Below are positions 42,661 through 57,100 of a DNA stretch of 64,000 nt, piece by piece. How positions within the stretch are numbered: position 1 is the stretch's first letter; every line of letters starts with the position of its first letter. A program made the position numbers and the translations under genes. Origin of the DNA: Pogostemon cablin (lineage: Eukaryota; Streptophyta; Magnoliopsida; Lamiales; Lamiaceae); NCBI GenBank assembly GCA_023678885.1, contig CM042955.1:40746088-40810087 (forward strand). The letters run 5' to 3'. Below the pieces are notes generated by a model. The model saw only the letters and a list, made by a program, of their open reading frames with translations. It made no database searches and was not told the DNA's origin.

Positions 42661-44100
42661 TGGAGAAGAAATCTAGGAGTCGAACACCCTCAAAAGCATT
42701 GCCGGATATGCGTGTGAGTTAGGAAACGTTCAAATCGGTGAAGGATCGGCCTAAGGAGATCGAATGGAAAAATACATTGAAGGATGCGGTATTGGCGGAT
42801 AACCTGCAATTGGGCGATGACGCCGCCTTGGCGCGCTCTATTGCGGCGGATCATACGGAGAGGAAGGCAGAAATTACCATCGGGTCCATGGCCCTTGTTG
42901 TGGCCAACACACTAGAGGCTCGCAGCCTCGATAGTCCCACGCAAGGCCTAATGGATGCGGCCATGGACGACTCGACCCCGGTGGTGCTCATCGTGCGCAA
43001 CCCAACCACCAAGCGGAAACCCTCGGCGGAGCGGCGGCGCAGCACCATTCCAGGCACTCGGCATTGCCTGGACATGATGACCCCCTGCCTCTCCCTCTCA
43101 GTAGGCGGGCGGGGAGTCTCGGCAGGTCGGCGACGCACCTCGGCAGGGGTAGGAAATTATAGAGGGTCTCGGCAGGGCACCAAGACTGTAGGTAGTGTCG
43201 AGAACTCTCGGCAGATGTAGGGCACTGCCAGCCAGCTTAGCCTGGCGCACGCATCCACCTTCCCGTCTCGGCAGAGTGTGCCGAGCATGGGCGCCAGCGC
43301 TGGGCGAGGCCCAAGCGACACAGGGCAGCGTGGGGGTGAGGCGGCAGGCCCTCGGTAGCAAGACGGGCAGCGCAACCAACACGCACGGCAGGACGAATTG
43401 GGTGGAGGTTCTGCTCCAAAGGAATCGGTTGACTACGACAAGTTTGTCAACAAAATAACATTGATCCAGATAGGAAGCTTGAATATATTACGCCATGCGA
43501 TGGAGTGGCTTATCTTGATCCGAAGGATGATTCTGATGCATGGAAATACATGTTGGTGGGGTATTTCTCGGGATGTTTCTCGGGTATGTAAGCCCTTCAT
43601 GCCATCTGCCGAGCATGGGGCGTCAAGTATACCATTGTCATGCATCATTCGGGATGGATTATCTTCCGGCTTTGCTCGGAGGAGGACGTGCGGAAGGTGC
43701 TTGACAGTGCTCCCCACTCCATATGGGAACAATATCTTATGCTCGAAAGGTTCCCATGAGCCTTTCAATTAATGACCGGGAAATTTCTCATGTCCCAGTC
43801 TAGATTTGGTTGCCTTCATTACCATTGGAGTTGTGGTCGAAGAACAACATTAGTAAGGTGGCTTCACTGGTTAGTAGACCTATAATGGTGGATGATACTT
43901 CTATTAAGGCGAATAGGGTATCGTTTGTGCATGTGCGAGTGGATACTGATGTCTCGCAGGAACTCCCGAAGGAGGTCACTTTCAACTATCGAGGAGCCAA
44001 CTTTTCAAAAACCGTGTTGTACGAACGCCTTCTGGTGTATTGTACTAAGTGCAGGAAATTTGGTCACCTAGTTAGTGATTGTGACGATCTTGCTAGAGGT
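42661..44100 (+). pseudogene. LINE copy 2 ORF1
   Basis: It opens MEKKSRSRTPSKALPDMRVS and meets a TAG almost at once (a GAG codon in other copies). The DUF4283 region (LELWSKNNISKVASLVSRPI, 43810-44000) and a CCHC knuckle, CTKCRKFGHLVSDC at about 44043-44085, are preserved. Directly after the knuckle the sequence is replaced by a reverse-transcriptase patch, so the basic C-terminal part found in copies 1a and 1b is gone. Further stops lie near 43590 and 43756. Confidence 0.82.
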
Positions 44101-44292
44101 GACAGACCTGATGGAGGACTTGGTGGCAGAAAATCACTTTGGTTTTGTTAAGAACCGAAGAATGAGGGACTATGTGATGCTAGCCTAGGAGATAGTGAAG
44201 AATTATGGGTGGGCTAGACATCCTCAGTACAGGAGAATGGCGATTAAGGTGGATATTAAGAAGGCATATGATTCGGTAGATTAGGGGTTTTT
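44101..44292 (+). repeat. Reverse-transcriptase patch inside LINE copy 2 ORF1
   Basis: Matches the ORF2 segment at 46017-46205 of the same element and 32452-32640 of copy 1b, in the same orientation. It differs from both, so the donor was another copy. Confidence 0.88.
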
Positions 44293-44415
44293 GCCTTCCA
44301 CTCTCCCCCACAGGGCAGACGGCACTAGGAGAGGCACTGAAATCATCATCCAGGAGCTGCAGGGCAGAGGCAACGTACCAGGATGAGGCGGGGGCTCCTC
44401 CCCCAATGTTCGTCA

Positions 44416-47400
44416 ATGAGGTGTCTAGCATGGAACGTAAGAGGGCTTGTAGCCACTCGTGCACAGCGAGCAGCCCGCAGGTTAGTTCGCAAGAATAAAG
44501 TATGCTTAATGGGTTTTCTTGAAACTAGATTGGCTATTGATAATGTGGTGGATATTGTGGGTAGAATTGTTCCTAGTTGGAATAATGTGAATAATTTTGA
44601 TACTGTTGATGGGGGTCGTATTGTGGTTGCGTGGGATTCCACTTTGATTGTTGTTAGTAATGTTATGCTCCATGAGCAATGTATCTCTGGTTTGGTTCGC
44701 TGTTTGATTTCTCAGTAGGAGTTACTCATCAGTGTTGTGTACGCCTGTAATCGCGTAATTGATAGGTGCAGGCTATGGAGTTATCTCTCTTCGGTTGTCC
44801 CCGCAGTTAAATCTCCCTGGATGCTCCTTGGAGACTTTAATTGCGTTAGGAAACTGGAAGAGCAATCTGAAATTATTCCATTTCATCGAAACTGGTGCAG
44901 GGTGGACTTTGAGTAGTTTTGTGTTGATCGGGGGTTGGATAATGCTAAGTCTAAGGGGTGTTTTTTCACCTGGATGAATGGCAGAGTATGGAGTCGTATT
45001 AATCGAGAACTGGTGAATTCAAACTGGGATATCAGCTCGGGAGCAGTGGAGTCGGAGTTTCTTCCAATGGGGGCCACTTCAGACCACTGCCCTGTCCTAG
45101 TTTCCGTGTTTCACTTCGAGTATTTGAAGGGGAGACCGTTCAGGTATGTGAACATGTGGAAGACCAGTGAGGGATTCCTAGATACTGTGCGAGAGGTATG
45201 GGACTTGCAAGTGTGGGGTACAGCTTAGTTTAGTGTTTGTCGTAAGCAAAAGTTACTCAAGCCAAACCTACATCAGCTTGGCAAGAGGGACTTCGGTCAC
45301 ATAGCTGAAAGAGCAGAGCGGGCTAGAGTGGAGCTAGACAGTCTGCAGTTGGAGAGCCATGTTGATCCTAGTAATGTTGAGAAATGGGACAGGGCTCGAG
45401 AGGCAGTGAAGAACGTCGACTTCTTGTGTCATGCCGAACATCTCTTCTTTCCTCAGATAGACAGAGCCGATTACTTGATCAGTCAGGACAAGCCCACAAA
45501 ATTCTTCTACAAGAAGATCAAGTCCAATAGCGTGAGGAATATCATCCCCTCCATACGTACGGAATCCGAGCACACTTCCTCCCGTGATGAAGTCGTTGGA
45601 GAGTTCCTTACATTCTATAGAAACTTGTTGGGTACAGCGGGGGAGTGCGAGGAGATAGATGATAGTGTGTTTGAATGGGAAGCCATGTTGAGTGATGAAC
45701 AGGAGCAACATCTTGTGGCGCCTATCATGGCCGAAGAGGTGAAGGGAGTTGTGTAGAGCATGAATGGGGATAAAGCCCCCGGTCCGGATGGGTACACGGC
45801 TACTTTCTTTCGGGACTCGTGGCACGTGGTCGGGTCGGATATCGTGGCAGCTGTCCAGGAATTCTTCCACTCCTGGCAGCTACTGCGGTAGATGAACGCC
45901 ACGTTTATTACACTAATCCCGAAAGGTAAGCACGATCCTACTGTCAGGGACTTCCGCCCGATTTCATGTTGCAATGTGCTCTACAAAATTATATCCCGTA
46001 TCATTGTGACACGAATGACAGACCTGATGGAGGGCTTGGTGGTGGAAAATCACTTTGGTTTTGTTAAGAACCAAAGAATGAGGGACTGTGTGATGCTGGC
46101 CCAGGAGATAGTGAAGAATTATGGGTGGGCTAGGCATAGTTAGTGCAGGAGAATGGCGATTAATGTGGATTTTAAGAAGGTATATGATTTGGTGGATTGG
46201 GGGTTTCTGCGTGGAGTGCTTATAGGTTTGAAATTTCCTCAGCGTATGATAGGGTGGATAATGGAATGTGTCACCACCACCTCATTCTCCATCCTTATCA
46301 ACGGCACACCTGAGGGATATTTCGATGGTAAGAGAGGCTTGCGTCAGGGTGATCCGTTGTCGTCCTTATTGTTTGTCTTGTGCATGGATTACTTCTCCCG
46401 TCTCTTCAAGAGAATGATTGTGACGGACAACTATAAGTATCACTCTAGGCATTGTGCGAAGGTTGCGTTTCCCATCTGGCGTTTGCGGACGATTTGATTA
46501 TCTTTGCTTATGGCAATCGCTCTTCAGCAGAAGTGGTGGCCTAGGCACTAAATCTCTTCGCTCGAATGTCAGGTTTGGAGGTTAGTTCGGACAAGTCTCA
46601 CTTGATCATGGCAGGAGTTCCGGAGGATGAGGAGCAGGCTATCCGTGAGGTGCTACCTTTTCAGGAAGGCACCTTTCCTGTACGTTATTTGGGAGTTTCG
46701 CTATAGGGAAGTAAGCTCCTGGAGTCTACGTTTGAGCTGCTCATCACGTAGGTTACTAATTTGATCCGAGGGTGGTCCACGCATCAGCTCTCGTATGCAG
46801 GCCGATTGGAACTCATTAGATTAATTGTGTATGGGTTGATGAATTTCTGGACGTCGATGGTGATGATCCCTAAAGGAGTTATGGACAGAATAGAGAGGAT
46901 GACACAGAAATTCCTTTGGGGAGCCACAAGGGGTGCAGTTCGTTGGGAGGAGGTCATTCTCCCTAAGGAACAGGGTGGCCTTGGACTTAGGGGACTCGAC
47001 TGTTGAACGATGTAGCTCTTTGTGGTGTTCTGTGGGATGTGCATCAAGAGAAGAGATCGCTATGGATAAAATGGAATAGTGCCATTTATCTGCAGTCCTC
47101 TTCGTGTTGGGATGTTGAGGTGAATTACAGCGCCTCAATTTTGTGGAAAGATATCCTCCGTGCGAGGGATAGGGTCAGAACACGGATTGGTGGGGACATG
47201 GTTTCCACTTTGGGTTCTTGTTCGGAGATGGGAAGGCTTCGTTTAGGTAAGTTGTATTGGCTCGTTTCAGACTCTATCCCGGTACAGCCTATTTGCAAGA
47301 AGTTGTGGAGTCCATGGGTTCCTGAAGAGCATGTGTTCAGGACGTGGCTCGCTGTGAGGAACCGCCGGCTTACCATGGACAGATGGAGACACTATGAAGG

Positions 47401-47740
47401 CCTGATTGAGTGCGTGCTATGTGTGGGGGCTCCCGAATCGAGAGATCACCTTTTCTTTAGGTGTCCGTTCACGAGGCATGTATGGAACCGGGTTAGACAT
47501 GAAGTGGAGTGGAGGAGACAGGTTACCACGTTGAAGGCCGACTTAAAGTGGCTCAGCAAGGACCGGCGAGTGCATGTTCATTATAAGAGGAGGTGGACGC
47601 TCGCTCTCTATGGAAGCGTCTTCCTCATATGGAAAGCTCGGAATGAAGCACTCTTCGAGGGTGCCCGACCTTCTATGGATGGCTTGATTAATTCTATACT
47701 TATGCATGTAATTAGATTCTAGTATTTGTTATCTAGATAG
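44416..47740 (+). pseudogene. LINE copy 2 ORF2: endonuclease, reverse transcriptase, zf-RVT
   Basis: It begins MRCLAWNVRGL and keeps LETRLAIDNVVDIVG and the SDHCPVLVSVF block of the endonuclease. The reverse transcriptase keeps GFVKNQRMRDCV, GLRQGDPLSSLLF and an ADD-type region that is out of frame (about 46470-46500). The C-terminal zinc region (CVGAPESRDHLFFRCPF) lies at about 47425-47475 within a 239-codon open stretch (47003-47722). Stops occur at 44716-44718, 45226-45228, 45754-45756, 45889-45891 and 46141-46143; the frame changes near 46465 and again before 47003. A GAG to TAG change at 47720-47722 shortens the C-terminus by a few residues relative to copy 1b. Confidence 0.88.
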
Positions 47741-47839
47741 GCGTAGTTTCTTTGGTTGCTCCACTTTGGAGTTGTAATTATATGTACTTGTGACTCTGGC
47801 TTCGGCCTCTCGTTTTTTAATAATTAACATATCGTTCAT

Positions 47840-47855
47840 AGGCGAAACCCAGGTG
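47840..47855. repeat. LINE target-site sequence, right side of LINE copy 2
   Basis: AGGCGAAACCCAGGTG (the preceding base is T rather than G). Confidence 0.8.
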
Positions 47856-48189
47856 ACAGCAGTAGATATTGAAATTCCCTGGGAGGCAAGTTTTTAGTTC
47901 CCGTCGATCCAGACATCCGTTCGGCACGAAACTTTGCACGCCCCACCAAAATCATGCAAGAAATTCACTTTTGAAGTCGGAATTCAGTTTCGAGATTCCA
48001 ATTTTTTTTATATTTTTTTTATTTCAGCACATTCAATATGCCGGGAAATATCGAACGTGCCCACATATCGACGGATGGAGGTTGGTTGAGATTGCACGAC
48101 CCATCAAAATCGAGCAAGGAATTCAATTTTTTGAGTCGAATTTCTCTTTTGAGATTTGAATTCATTTTTAGTAGTTTGCCCGCGCATGC
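47856..48189 (-). other. Unique IGS sequence upstream of the promoter, copy B
   Basis: Counterpart of 34292-34589, with a few small indels. No gene seen. Confidence 0.75.
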
Positions 48190-51100
48190 CCGTTGCCTAG
48201 TGTTGCCGGGGGTTGCCTAGGATTGCCCTCGCCCATTGCATCGGATTGCCAATGCCGGGGTTGCCTAGGAAGAACCTCATCGGGTTGCCCATGGCTGCCC
48301 ATGGTTGCCCACGGCTGCCCACGGTGGTTGCCTAGGATTGCCCATGCCGAGCCCTGTCGGGTTGCCCATGGCTGGCTACGATTGCCCACGGTTGCCTGGT
48401 AAGAACCCTATCAGGCTGCCCATGGTTGCCTAGGATTGCGCATGTCAGATGCCGGGGGTTGCCCGGGAAGAACCTCTTTGGGTTGCCCATGGTTGCCTAG
48501 GAATGCCCACGCCCATTGCCTGGGGTGCCCACGGGGGTTGCCCACGCCCGTTGCCTAGGATTGCCCATAACGGGTGCCTAGGCGTGCCCACACCATGGCC
48601 CATGCCCACGGTTGTCCACGTGGTCTCTCACGTATGCCCACGCCCGTTGCCATGGGTTGCCTATGCATAAGCCATGCTTGCACGGCCCATGCCCATGCCT
48701 TGCCCACGGTCGTTGCCTTGGCTCGTCCATGCCATGGCCCATGCCCAACTCCTGTTGCCCACGGTTGCCCTCGGGGTCGCCCACGTATGCCCACGCCCGC
48801 TGCCACGGGTTGCCTATGCATAGGCAAGCTTGCAAGGCCCATGCCCATGGCTTGCCCATGACCGTTGCCTTGGTTTGCCCATGCAATGGCCCATGCCCAA
48901 CCCCATTGCCCACGGTTGCCCACAGGGTCGCCCACCTATGCCCACGCCCGTTGCCACGGGTTGCCCATGCACAGGCAATACTTGCACAACCCATGCCCAT
49001 GGCTTGCCCACGGCCGTTGCCTTGGCTTGCTCATGCCATGGCCCATGCCCAACTCCCGTTGCCCACAGTTGCCCACGGGATCTCCCACGTATACCCACGC
49101 CCGTTGCCATATGTTGCCCATGCACAGGCAATGCTTGCACAGCCCATGCCCACTGCTTGCCCATGGCCGTTGCATTGGCTTGCCCATTCCATGGCCCATG
49201 CCCAACTCCCGTTGCCCACGGTTGCCTACGGGGTCGCCCACGTATGCCCACGCCCGTTGCCACGGGTTGCCTATGCACAGGCAATGCTTGCACGACCCAT
49301 GAACCACAGCTTGCCCATGGCTGTTGCCTTGGTTTGCCCATGCCATGGCCCATGCCCAACTCCCATTGCCCACGATTGCCCACGGGGTCGCCAACATATG
49401 CCTATGCCCGTAGCCACGTGTTGCCCATGCACAGGCAATGCTTTCACGGCCCATGCCCACGGCTGTTGCCTTGGCTTGCCCATGCCATGGCCCATGCCTA
49501 ACTCCTGTTGCCCACGGGGTCGCCCACGTATGCCCACGTCCGTTGCCACGTGTTGCCCATGCACAGGCAATGCTTGATGGCCCATGCCCATTGCTTGCCA
49601 TGGCCATTGCCTTGGCTTTCCCATGCCAAGGCACATGCCCAACTCTCGTTGCCCACGGTTCCCCATGGTTGCCCATGCCCATTGCCATGGGTTGCCCATG
49701 CACAAGAAATGCTTGCACGGCCCATGCCCACGACTTGCCCATGATCGTTGCCATGGCTTGCCCTTGCCATGGCCCATGCCCAACTCCCGTTGCCCACGGT
49801 TGCCCACGGGGTCGCCCACGTATGCCCACGCCCATTGCCACGGGTTGCCCAAGCAAATGCAAAGCTTGCACGACATATGCCCACTGCTTGCCCATGGCCA
49901 TTGCATTGGCTAGCCCATGCCATGGCCCATGCCCAACTCCCGTTGCCCACGATTGCCTAGGGGATCGCCCACGTATGCCCACGCCCATTGCCACGGGTTG
50001 CCTATGCACATGCTATACTTGCACGGCCCATGAACCACGGCTTGCCCACGGCTGTTGCCTTGGTTTGCCAATGCCATGGCCCATGCCCAACTCCCGTTGC
50101 CCACGATTGCCCACCAGGTCGCCAACGTATGCCCATGCCCGTTGCCACGTGTTGCCCATGCACAGGCAATGCTTGCACGGCCCATGCCCACGGCCGTTAC
50201 CTTGGCTTGCCCATGCCATGGCCCATGCCCAACTTCTATTGCCCATAGGGTCGCCCACGTATGCCCACGCCCGTTACCACATGTTGCCCATGCACAGGCA
50301 ATGATTGCACGACCCATGCCCATTGCTTGCCCATTGCCGTTGCCTTGGCTTGCCCATGCCATGGCCCATGCCCAACTCTCGTTGCCCACGGTTCCCCATG
50401 GTCGCCCATGCCCATTGCCATGGGTTGCCCACGCATAGAAAATGCTTGCACGGCCCATGCGCACGAATTGCCCACGACTGTTGCCTTGGTTTGCCCATGC
50501 CATGACCCATGCCCAACTCTTGTTGCCCACGGTTGCCCACGGGGTCGCCCACGTATGCCCACGCCCGTTGCCATGGGTTGCCCATGCACAGGCAATACTT
50601 GCACGGCCAATGCCCATGGCTTAAATATGCCATGGCCCATGCCCAACTCCCGTTGCCCACGGTTGCCCACGGGGTCTCCCACGTATGCCCACGCCCGTTG
50701 CCACGGCTTGCCCATGCATAGGCAATGCTTGCACGGCCCACGCCCACTGCTTGCCCATGGCCGTTGCATTGGCTAGCCCATGCCGTGGCCCATGCCCAAC
50801 TCCCGTTGCCCACGGTTGCCTACGGGGTCGCCCGCGTATGCCCACGCCCGTTGCCACGGGTTACCTATGCAAAGGCAATGCTTGCACGGCCCATGAACCA
50901 CGGCTTGCCTACGGCTGTTGCCTTGGTTTGCCCATGCCATGGCCCATGCCCAACTTCCGTTACCCACGATTGCCCACGGGGTCGCCAATGTATGCCCATG
51001 CCCGTTGCCACGTGTTGCCCATGCACAAGCAATGCTTGCACGGCCCATGCCCACGGCCGTTGCCTTGGCTTGCCCATGCCATGGCCCATGTCCAACTTCT

Positions 51101-54100
51101 GTTGCCCACGGGGTTGCCCACGTATGCCCACGCCTGTTGCCACGTGTTGCCCATGCACAGGCAATGCTTGCACGGCCCATGCCCATTGCTTGCCCATGGC
51201 CGTTGCCTTGGCTTGCCCATGCCATGGCCCATGCCCAACTCTCGTCGCCCACGGTTCCCCATGGTCACCCATGCCCATTGCCATGGGTTGCCAATGCATA
51301 GGAAATGCTTGCACGGCCCATGCACACGACTTGCCCACGACCGTTGCCTTGGCTTGCCCATGCCATGGCCCATGCCCAACTCTTATTACCCACAGGGTCA
51401 CCCACGTTTGCCTACGCCCGTTGCCACGGGTTGCCCATGCACAGGCAATACTTGCACGGCCAATGCCCATGGCTTGCCCATGCCATGGCCCATGCCCAAA
51501 TCCCGTTGCCCACGGTTGCCCACGGGGTCTCCCATGTATGCCCACGCCCGTTGCCATGGGTTGCCCATGCACAGGCAATGCTTGCACGGCCCATGCCCAC
51601 TACTTTCCCATGGCCGTTGCCTTGGCTTGCCCATGCCATGGCCTATGGCCAACTCCCGTTGCCCACGGTTGCCCATGGGGTCGCCCACGTATGCCCACGC
51701 CCGTTGCCACGGGTTGCCTATGCACAGGCAATGCTTGCACGGCCCATGAACCACGGCTTGCCCACAGCTGTTGCCTTGGTTTGCCCATGCCATGGCCCAT
51801 GCCCAACTCCCGTTGCCCACGATTACCTACGGGGTCGCCAACGTATGCCCACGCCCGTTGCCACGTGTTGCCCATGCATAGGCAATGCTTGCACGGCCCA
51901 TGCCAATGGTTTACCCACGGCTGTTGCCTTGGCTTGCCCATGTCATGGCCCATGCCCAACTCCTGTTGCCCACGGGGTCGCCCACGTATGCCCACACCCG
52001 TTGCCACGTGTTGCCCATGCACAGGCAATGCTTGCACGGCCCATGCCCATTGCTTGCCCATGGCGGTTGCCTTGGCTTGCTCATGCCATGGCTCATGCCC
52101 AACTCTCATTGCCCACGCTTCCCCATGGTCGCCCATGCCCATTGCCATGGGTTGCCCATGCATAGAAAATGCTTGCACGACCCATGCCCACGACTTGCCC
52201 ACAACCATTGCATTGGCTTGCCCATGCCATGACCCATGCCCAACTCTCGTTACCCACGGTTGCCCACGGGGTCGCCCACGTATGCCCACGCCCGTTGCCA
52301 TGGGTTACCCATGCACAGGTAATACTTGCACAGCCAATGCCCATGGCTTGCCCATGCCATGGCCCATGCCCAACTCCCGTTGCCCACGATTGCCCACGGG
52401 ATCTCCCACGTATGCCCACGCCCATTGCCATGTCTTGCCCATGCACAGGCAATGCTTGCACGGCCCATGTCCACTGCTTGCCCATGGCCGTTGCATTGGC
52501 TAGCCCATGCCATGGCCCATGCCCAACTCCCGTTGCCCACGGTTGCCTACGGGGTTGCCCACGTATGCCCACGCCCGTTGCCACGGGTTGCCTATACACA
52601 GGCAATGCTTGCACGGCCCATGAACCACAGCTTGCCCACGGCTGTTGCCTTAGTTTGCCCATGCCATGGCCCAGGCCCAACTTCCGTTGCCCACGATTGC
52701 CCACGGGGTCGCCAACGTATGCCCATGCCTGTTGCCACGTGTTGCCCATGCACAGGCAATGCTTGCACGGCCCATGCCTACGGCTGTTGCCTTGGCTTGC
52801 CCATGCCATGGCCCATGCCCAACTCCTGTTGCCCACGGGGTCACCCATGTATACCCACGCCCGTTGCAACGTGTTGCCCATGCACAGGCAATGCTTGCAC
52901 GGCCCATGCCCATTGCGTGCCCATGGCCGTTGCCTTGGCTTTCCCATGCCCAACTCTCGTTGCCCACGGTTCCCCATGGTCGCCCATGCCCATTGCCATG
53001 GGTTGCCCATGCATAGGAAATGCTTGCACGGCCCATGCACACGACTTGCCCACGACCGTTGCCTTGGCTTGCCCATGCCATGGCCCATGCCCAACTCTCA
53101 TTGCCCACGGTTGCCCACGGGGTCGCCCACGTTTGCCCACGCCTGTTGCCACGGGTTGCCCATGCACAGGCAATACTTGCACGGCCAATGCCCACGGCTT
53201 GCCCATGCCATGGCCCATGCCCAACTCCCGTTGCCCACGGTTGCCCACGGGGTCTCCCACGTATTCCCACGCCCGTTGCCATAGGTTGCCCATGCACAGG
53301 CAATGCTTGCACGGCCCATGCCCACTGCTTTCCCATGGCCGTTGCCTTGTCTTGCCCATGCCATGGCCTATGGCCAACTCCCGTTGCCCACGGTTGCCCA
53401 TGGGGTCTCCCACGTATGCCCACGCCCGTTGCCACGGGTTGCCTATGCGCAGGTAATGCTTGCACGGCCCATGAACCACGGCTTGCCCACAGCTGTTGCC
53501 TTGGTTTGCCCATGCCATGGCCCATGCCCAACTCCCGTTGCCCACGATTGCCTATGGGGTCGCCAACGTATGCCCACGCCCGTTGCCACGTGTTGCCCAT
53601 GCATAGGCAATGCTTGCACGGCCCATGCCAATGGTTTACCCATGGTCGTTGCCTTGGCTTGCCCATGCCATGGCCCATGCCCAACTCCTGTTGCCCACGG
53701 GGTCACCCACGTATGCCCACGCCCGTTGCCACGTGTTGCCCATGCACAGGCAATGCTTGCACGGCCCATGCCCATTGCTTGCCCATGGCAGTTGCCTTGG
53801 CTGGCTCATGCCATGGCCCATGCCCAACTCTCATTGCCCACAGTTCCCCATGGTCGCCCATGCCCATTGCCATGGGTTGCCCATGCATAGAAAATGCTTG
53901 CACGGCCCATGCCCACGACTTGCCCACAACCGTTGCATTGGCTTGCCCATGCCATGACCCATGCCCAACTCTCGTTGCCCACGGGGTCGCCCACGTATGC
54001 CCACGCCCATTGCCATGGGTTGCCCATGCACAGGCAATACTTGCACGGCCAATGCCCATGGCTTGCCCATGCCATGGCCCATGCCAAACTCCCGTTGCCC

Positions 54101-57100
54101 ACGGGGTCTCCCACGTATGCCCACGCCCGTTGCCATGGCTTGCCCATGCACAGGCAACGCTTGCACGGCCCATGCCCACTGCTTGCCCATGGCCGTTGCA
54201 TTGGCTAGCCCATGCCATGGCCCATGCCCAACTCCCGTTGCCCACGGTTGCCTACGGGGTCGCCCACGTATGCCCACGCCCGTTGCCACGGGTTGCCTAT
54301 GCACATGCAATGCTTGCACGGCCCATGAACCACGGCTTGCCCACGGTTGTTGCCTTAGTTTGCCCATGCCATGGCCCATGCCCAACTTCCGTTGCCCACG
54401 ATTGCCCACGGGGTCGCCAACGTATGCCCATGCCTATTGCCACGTGTTGCCCATGCACAGGCAATGCTTGCACGGCCCATGCCCACGGCCGTTGCCTTGG
54501 CTTGCCCATGCCATGGCCCATGCCCAACTCCTGTTGCCCACGGGGTCGCCCACGTATGCCCACGCCCGTTGCCACGTGTTGCCCATGCACAGGCAATGCT
54601 TGCACGGCCCATGCCCATTGCTTGCCCATGGCGGTTGCCTTGGCTTGCTCATGCCATGGCCCATGCCCAACTCTCATTGCCCACGGTTCCCCATGGTCGC
54701 CCATGCCCATTGCCATGGGTTGCCCATGCATAGAAAATGCTTGCACGGCCCATGCCCACGACTTGCCCACAACTGTTACATTGGCTTGCCCATGCCATGA
54801 CCCATGCCCAACTCTCGTTGCCCATGGTTGCCCACGGGGTCGCCCACGTATGCCCACGCCCGTTTCCATGGGTTGCCCATGCACAGGCAATACTTGCACG
54901 GCCAATGCCCATGGCTTGCCCATGCCATGGCCCATGCCCAACTCCCGTTGCCCACGGTTGCCCACGGGGTCTCCCACGTATGCCCACGCCTGTTGCCATG
55001 GCTTGCCCATGCACAGACAATGCTTGCACGGCCCATGCCCACTGCTTGCCCATGGCCGTTGCATTGGCTAGCCCATGCCATGGCCCATGCCCAACTCCCG
55101 TTGCCCACGGTTGCCTACGGGGTCGCCCACGTATGCCCACGCCCGTTGCCACGGGTTGCCTATGCATAGGCAATGCTTGCACAGCCCATGAACCACGGCT
55201 TGCCCACGGCTGTTGCCTTAGTTTGCCCATGCCATGGCCTATGCCCAACTTCCGTTGCCCACGATTGCCCACGGGGTCGCCAACGTATTCCCATGCCTGT
55301 TGCCACGTGTTGCCCATGCACAGGCAATGCTTGCACGGCCCATGCCCAACTCCTGTTGCCCACGGGGTTGCCCACGTATGCCCACGCCCGTTGCCACGTG
55401 TTGCCCATGCACAGGCAATGCTTGCACGGCCCATGCCCATTGCTTGCCCATGACCGTTGCCTTGGTTTACCCATGCCATGGCCCATGCCCAACTCTCGTT
55501 GCCCACGGTTCCCCATGGTCGCCCATGCCCATTGCCATGGGTTGCCCATGCATAGAAAATGCTTGCACGGCCCATGCACATGACTTGCCCACGACCGTTG
55601 TCTTGGCTTGCCCATGCCATGGCCCATGCCCAACTCTCGTTGCCCACGGTTGCCCACGGGGTCGCCCACGTTTGCCCACGCCCGTTGCCACGGGTTGCCC
55701 ATGCACAGGCAATACTCGCACGGCCAATGCCCACGGCTTGCCCATGCCATGGCCCATGCCCAACTCCCGTTTCCCACAATTGCCCACGGGGTCTCCCACG
55801 TATGCCCACGCCCGTTGCCACGGGTTGCCCATGCACAGGCAATGCTTGCACGGCCCATGTCCAGTGCTTGCCCATGGCCGTTGCCTTGGCTTGCCCATGC
55901 CATGGCGCATGGCCAACTCCCGTTGCCCACGGTCGCCCACGGGGTCGCCCATGTATGCCCACGCCCATTGTCATGGGTTCCCTATGCACAGGCAATGCTT
56001 GTACGGCCCATGAACCACGGCTTGCCCACAGCTGTTGCCTTGGTTTGCCCATGCCATGGCCCATGCCCAACTCCCGTTACCCACGATTGCCCACGGGGTC
56101 GCCAACGTATGCCCACGCCCGTTGCCACGTGTTGCCCATGCATAGCCAATGCTTGCACGGCCCATGCCCATGGTTTGCTCACGGCGTTACCTTGGCTTGC
56201 CCATGCCATGGCCCATGCCCAACTCCTGTTGCTCATGGGGTCGCCCACGTATGCCCATGCCCGTTGCCACGTGTTGCCTATGCACAGGCAATGCTTGCAC
56301 GGCCCATGCCCATTGCTTGCCCATGGCCATTGCCTTGGCTTGCCCATGCCACGGCCAATGCCCAACTCTCGTTGCCCACGGTTCCCCATGGTCGCCCGAG
56401 CCCATTGCCATAGGTTGCCCATGCATAGGAAATGCTTGCACGGCCCATGCACATGACTTGCCCATGACCATTGCCTAGGCTTGCCCATGCCATGGCCCAT
56501 GCCCAACTCTCGTTGCCCACGGTTGCCCACGGGGTCGCCCACGTTTGCCCATGCCCGTTGCCACGGGTTGCCCATGCACAGGCAATACTTGCACGGCCAA
56601 TGCCCACGGCTTGCCCATGCCATGGCCCATGCCCAACTCCCGTTGCCTACGGCTGCCCACGGGGTCTCCCACGTATGCCCACGCCCATTGCCACGGGTTG
56701 CCCATGCACAGATAATGCTTGCACGGCCCATGCCCACTGCTTGCCCATGGCCGTTGCCTTGGCTTGCCCATGCCATGGCCCATGGCCAACTCCCGTTGCC
56801 CACGGTTGCCCACGGGGTCACCCACGTATGCCCACGCCCATTGCCACGGGTTGCCTATGCACATGCAATGCTTGCACGGCCCATGAACCACGGCTTGCCC
56901 ACAGCTCTTGCCTTGGTTTGCCCATGCCATGGCCCATGCCTAACTCCCATTGCCCACGATTGCCCACGGGGTCGCCAACGTATGCCCACGCCCGTTGCCA
57001 CGTGTTGCCCATGCATAGGCAATTCTTGCACGGCCCATGCCCATGGTTTGCCCACGGCCGTTGCCTTGGCTTGCCCATGCCATGGCCCATGCCCAACTCT

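Larger units (their letters stand above)
42399..47839 (+). mobile_element. LINE copy 2, full 5' and 3' ends
   Basis: 5.4 kb, from the 5' UTR directly after the target to ATCGTTCAT before the right target copy. ORF1 carries a 192-bp patch of reverse-transcriptase sequence (44101-44292). No poly(A) tail. Confidence 0.9.
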
